Below, piece after piece: positions 62,841 through 64,000 of a stretch of 64,000 nt of DNA; position 1 is the stretch's first letter, and the number at the start of each line of letters is the position of its first letter. The notes beneath the pieces were generated by a model that was given only the letters and a program-made list of their open reading frames with translations, had not been told where the DNA came from and did no database searches. Position numbers and translations under genes: made by a program. This DNA is from Sediminibacterium ginsengisoli (lineage in GTDB: Bacteria; Bacteroidota; Bacteroidia; Chitinophagales; Chitinophagaceae): the NCBI RefSeq assembly GCF_900167075.1, contig NZ_FUWH01000008.1:124001-188000 (forward strand), in the 5' to 3' direction.

Positions 62841-64000
62841 ATGAAATACCTGATCTGCCTGCTGCTCGTTTTACAGTCGTTCCATGGCAATACTCAAAGT
62901 AAACGGAACCTGCTTACCGGCAGGTATACCGAGGCCGATCTTGCATCGCAACTGGTAAAAGGTTTCGGCTGGGTCGGTTATCCAGCCTATACCGATCGCG
63001 CAAAATGGAACAGTCTTCCTGCCGCTTACCGCAAAGAGCTGTTGCAGAAAGGAGAAAAAGCACTGGATTATAAATGGCAGCTCATTCCCGCTACTGCTTA
63101 CCTGGAATACACCCGTTCCGGCAACAGGAATATCATGCAGGACCCGTACGGACAGAATACCAATGCACTGAAAAACCTGTTGCTGGCAGAACTGACAGAA
63201 GGTAAGGGAAGGTTTACAGACCAGATCGCCAATGGCTGCTGGGCTATCTGTGAAATGACCAGCTGGTCGCTTTCCGCGCATCTCAGTCTGCAGAAAGCCG
63301 GGCTCGGCTTACCCGATGTGAAGGAACCGATCATCGATCTGGGTGTGGGTAATACAGCCCTACTGCTGGCATGGACGCATTATTTCCTGAAAGACCGCCT
63401 CGACAGTCTTAACCCGCTCATATCGCAACGCATCCGCAGCGAGATCAGGCGGCAGGTACTTGAACCGTATTACCAGCGCAATGATTTCTGGTGGATGGCG
63501 CTGGAGAAAGATGAGTTTGTAAACAACTGGAATGTGTGGGTCAATTACAATGTGCTGAATTGCATCCTGCTGATTGAAAATGACCCGCAGAAAAAGATCA
63601 GCGGTATTTACAAGACGATGCGTTCGGTAGATAAATTCATCAACTATTACAAAGACGACGGCGCATGTGAAGAAGGGCCAGCCTATTGGAGCGAAGCCGG
63701 CGCGAAGCTGTATCTCTACCTCGGGCTGCTTGAAAGATTGAGCGGCGGAAAAATTCATCATTTCGACAATCCGCTGATACATAACATGGCGGCTTATATC
63801 TACAAAGCTTATATCACCGGCGATTATTACATCAATTTCGCAGATGCGTCTGCAAAACTGAAACCGGAAGCAGGACTGATCTACCAGTTTGGCAAAGCCG
63901 TTAAAGACAGTATGATGGTGCAGTTCGGCAGCCTGCTGGCACGCAACCAGGGCTGGAAAGAAACATTACCTGCCGCTCCTGTAGACCTTGCACTTGCTGA
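62841..64000 (+). CDS. Heparinase II/III-family protein, 3' truncated by the window
   Basis: Frame open from ATG 62841 to the window end (386 codons seen). Signal peptide (MKYLICLLLVLQSFHGNTQS). The visible part is the (alpha/alpha) toroid N-terminal domain of heparinase II/III-like lyases: FGWVGYPAYTDRAKW, YKWQLIPATAYLEYTRSGN, DQIANGCWAICEMTSWSLSA, NNWNVWVNYNVLNCILL (Asn-rich substrate wall) and DDGACEEGPAYWSEAGAKLY. The catalytic Tyr/His and the C-terminal beta domain lie largely beyond the edge. Such enzymes depolymerise uronic-acid polysaccharides; substrate unknown. Confidence 0.85.
   Translation, partial: MKYLICLLLVLQSFHGNTQSKRNLLTGRYTEADLASQLVKGFGWVGYPAYTDRAKWNSLPAAYRKELLQKGEKALDYKWQLIPATAYLEYTRSGNRNIMQDPYGQNTNALKNLLLAELTEGKGRFTDQIANGCWAICEMTSWSLSAHLSLQKAGLGLPDVKEPIIDLGVGNTALLLAWTHYFLKDRLDSLNPLISQRIRSEIRRQVLEPYYQRNDFWWMALEKDEFVNNWNVWVNYNVLNCILLIENDPQKKISGIYKTMRSVDKFINYYKDDGACEEGPAYWSEAGAKLYLYLGLLERLSGGKIHHFDNPLIHNMAAYIYKAYITGDYYINFADASAKLKPEAGLIYQFGKAVKDSMMVQFGSLLARNQGWKETLPAAPVDLALA

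Overview
The window looks like chromosomal DNA of a Bacteroidota bacterium, most likely of the Chitinophagaceae/Chitinophagales type. Several lines support this. Many genes carry the Bacteroidota -7 promoter box TAnnTTTG just upstream of the start. The families are characteristic of the phylum (DUF3857/transglutaminase pairs, DUF4382 and GIN-domain lipoproteins, LytTR two-component systems, M61 peptidase with PDZ, Lhr-like helicase plus PdeM, carboxypeptidase-regulatory-like proteins). Lipoproteins are numerous and Shine-Dalgarno sequences are weak. The placement is inferred from gene content and was not checked by database search. No phage, insertion sequence, integrase or CRISPR array is visible.

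Layout. 1-4.8 kb: the 3' part of dapD, a DMT transporter, then a four-gene unit (LiaF-like membrane protein, DUF4288 protein, LytS-type kinase, LytTR regulator). 4.7-9.5 kb: a signalling block of three response regulators and a histidine kinase whose sensor is an NMT1/THI5-type periplasmic binding protein; its non-coding gaps are long and carry a repeated TGTAGT-N6-ACTACA dyad. 9.5-14 kb: small genes, an AT-rich two-TM protein of unknown function, tRNA-Leu(CAG) and a LuxE/PaaK-like acyl-adenylating enzyme. 14-24.6 kb: UbiA-like membrane protein, M42, M61 and M20 peptidases, class I amidotransferase, cold-shock protein, a possible M50-like membrane protein, a Tet-type MFS exporter and a DUF4382 lipoprotein.

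24.6-40 kb: clpB, a degenerate serine-hydrolase homologue, two DUF3857 proteins, queG, an ECF sigma factor with its putative membrane anti-sigma/beta-barrel partner, bioA, lipoproteins and aspartate kinase. 40-47.5 kb: a flavin reductase, a malate/lactate-type dehydrogenase, an L,D-transpeptidase-like protein, ssb, mnmA, an RsmB/NOP2-type RNA methyltransferase, and two loci of a REP-like structured repeat. 47.5-64 kb: odhB-sucA, rpsT, M14 carboxypeptidase, GIN-domain lipoprotein, guaA, a periplasmic-binding-fold protein, Lhr-like helicase, pdeM, an HDAC-fold deacetylase, a sugar-kinase-like phosphotransferase and the start of a heparinase II/III-family protein.

Most of the window is housekeeping. 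The features that known gene families do not explain are: the REP-like element, whose hairpin spacers change sequence but keep pairing (40.26 and 43.35-43.51 kb); the shared dyad flanking the regulator genes (5.4 and 6.8 kb); a 17-bp perfect palindrome on the pdeM promoter (60.1 kb); the SBP-kinase with a co-translated receiver; and several proteins that have lost or rearranged catalytic motifs. I did not find one clearly new multi-gene system; the repeat family and the receiver/SBP-kinase block are the best candidates.
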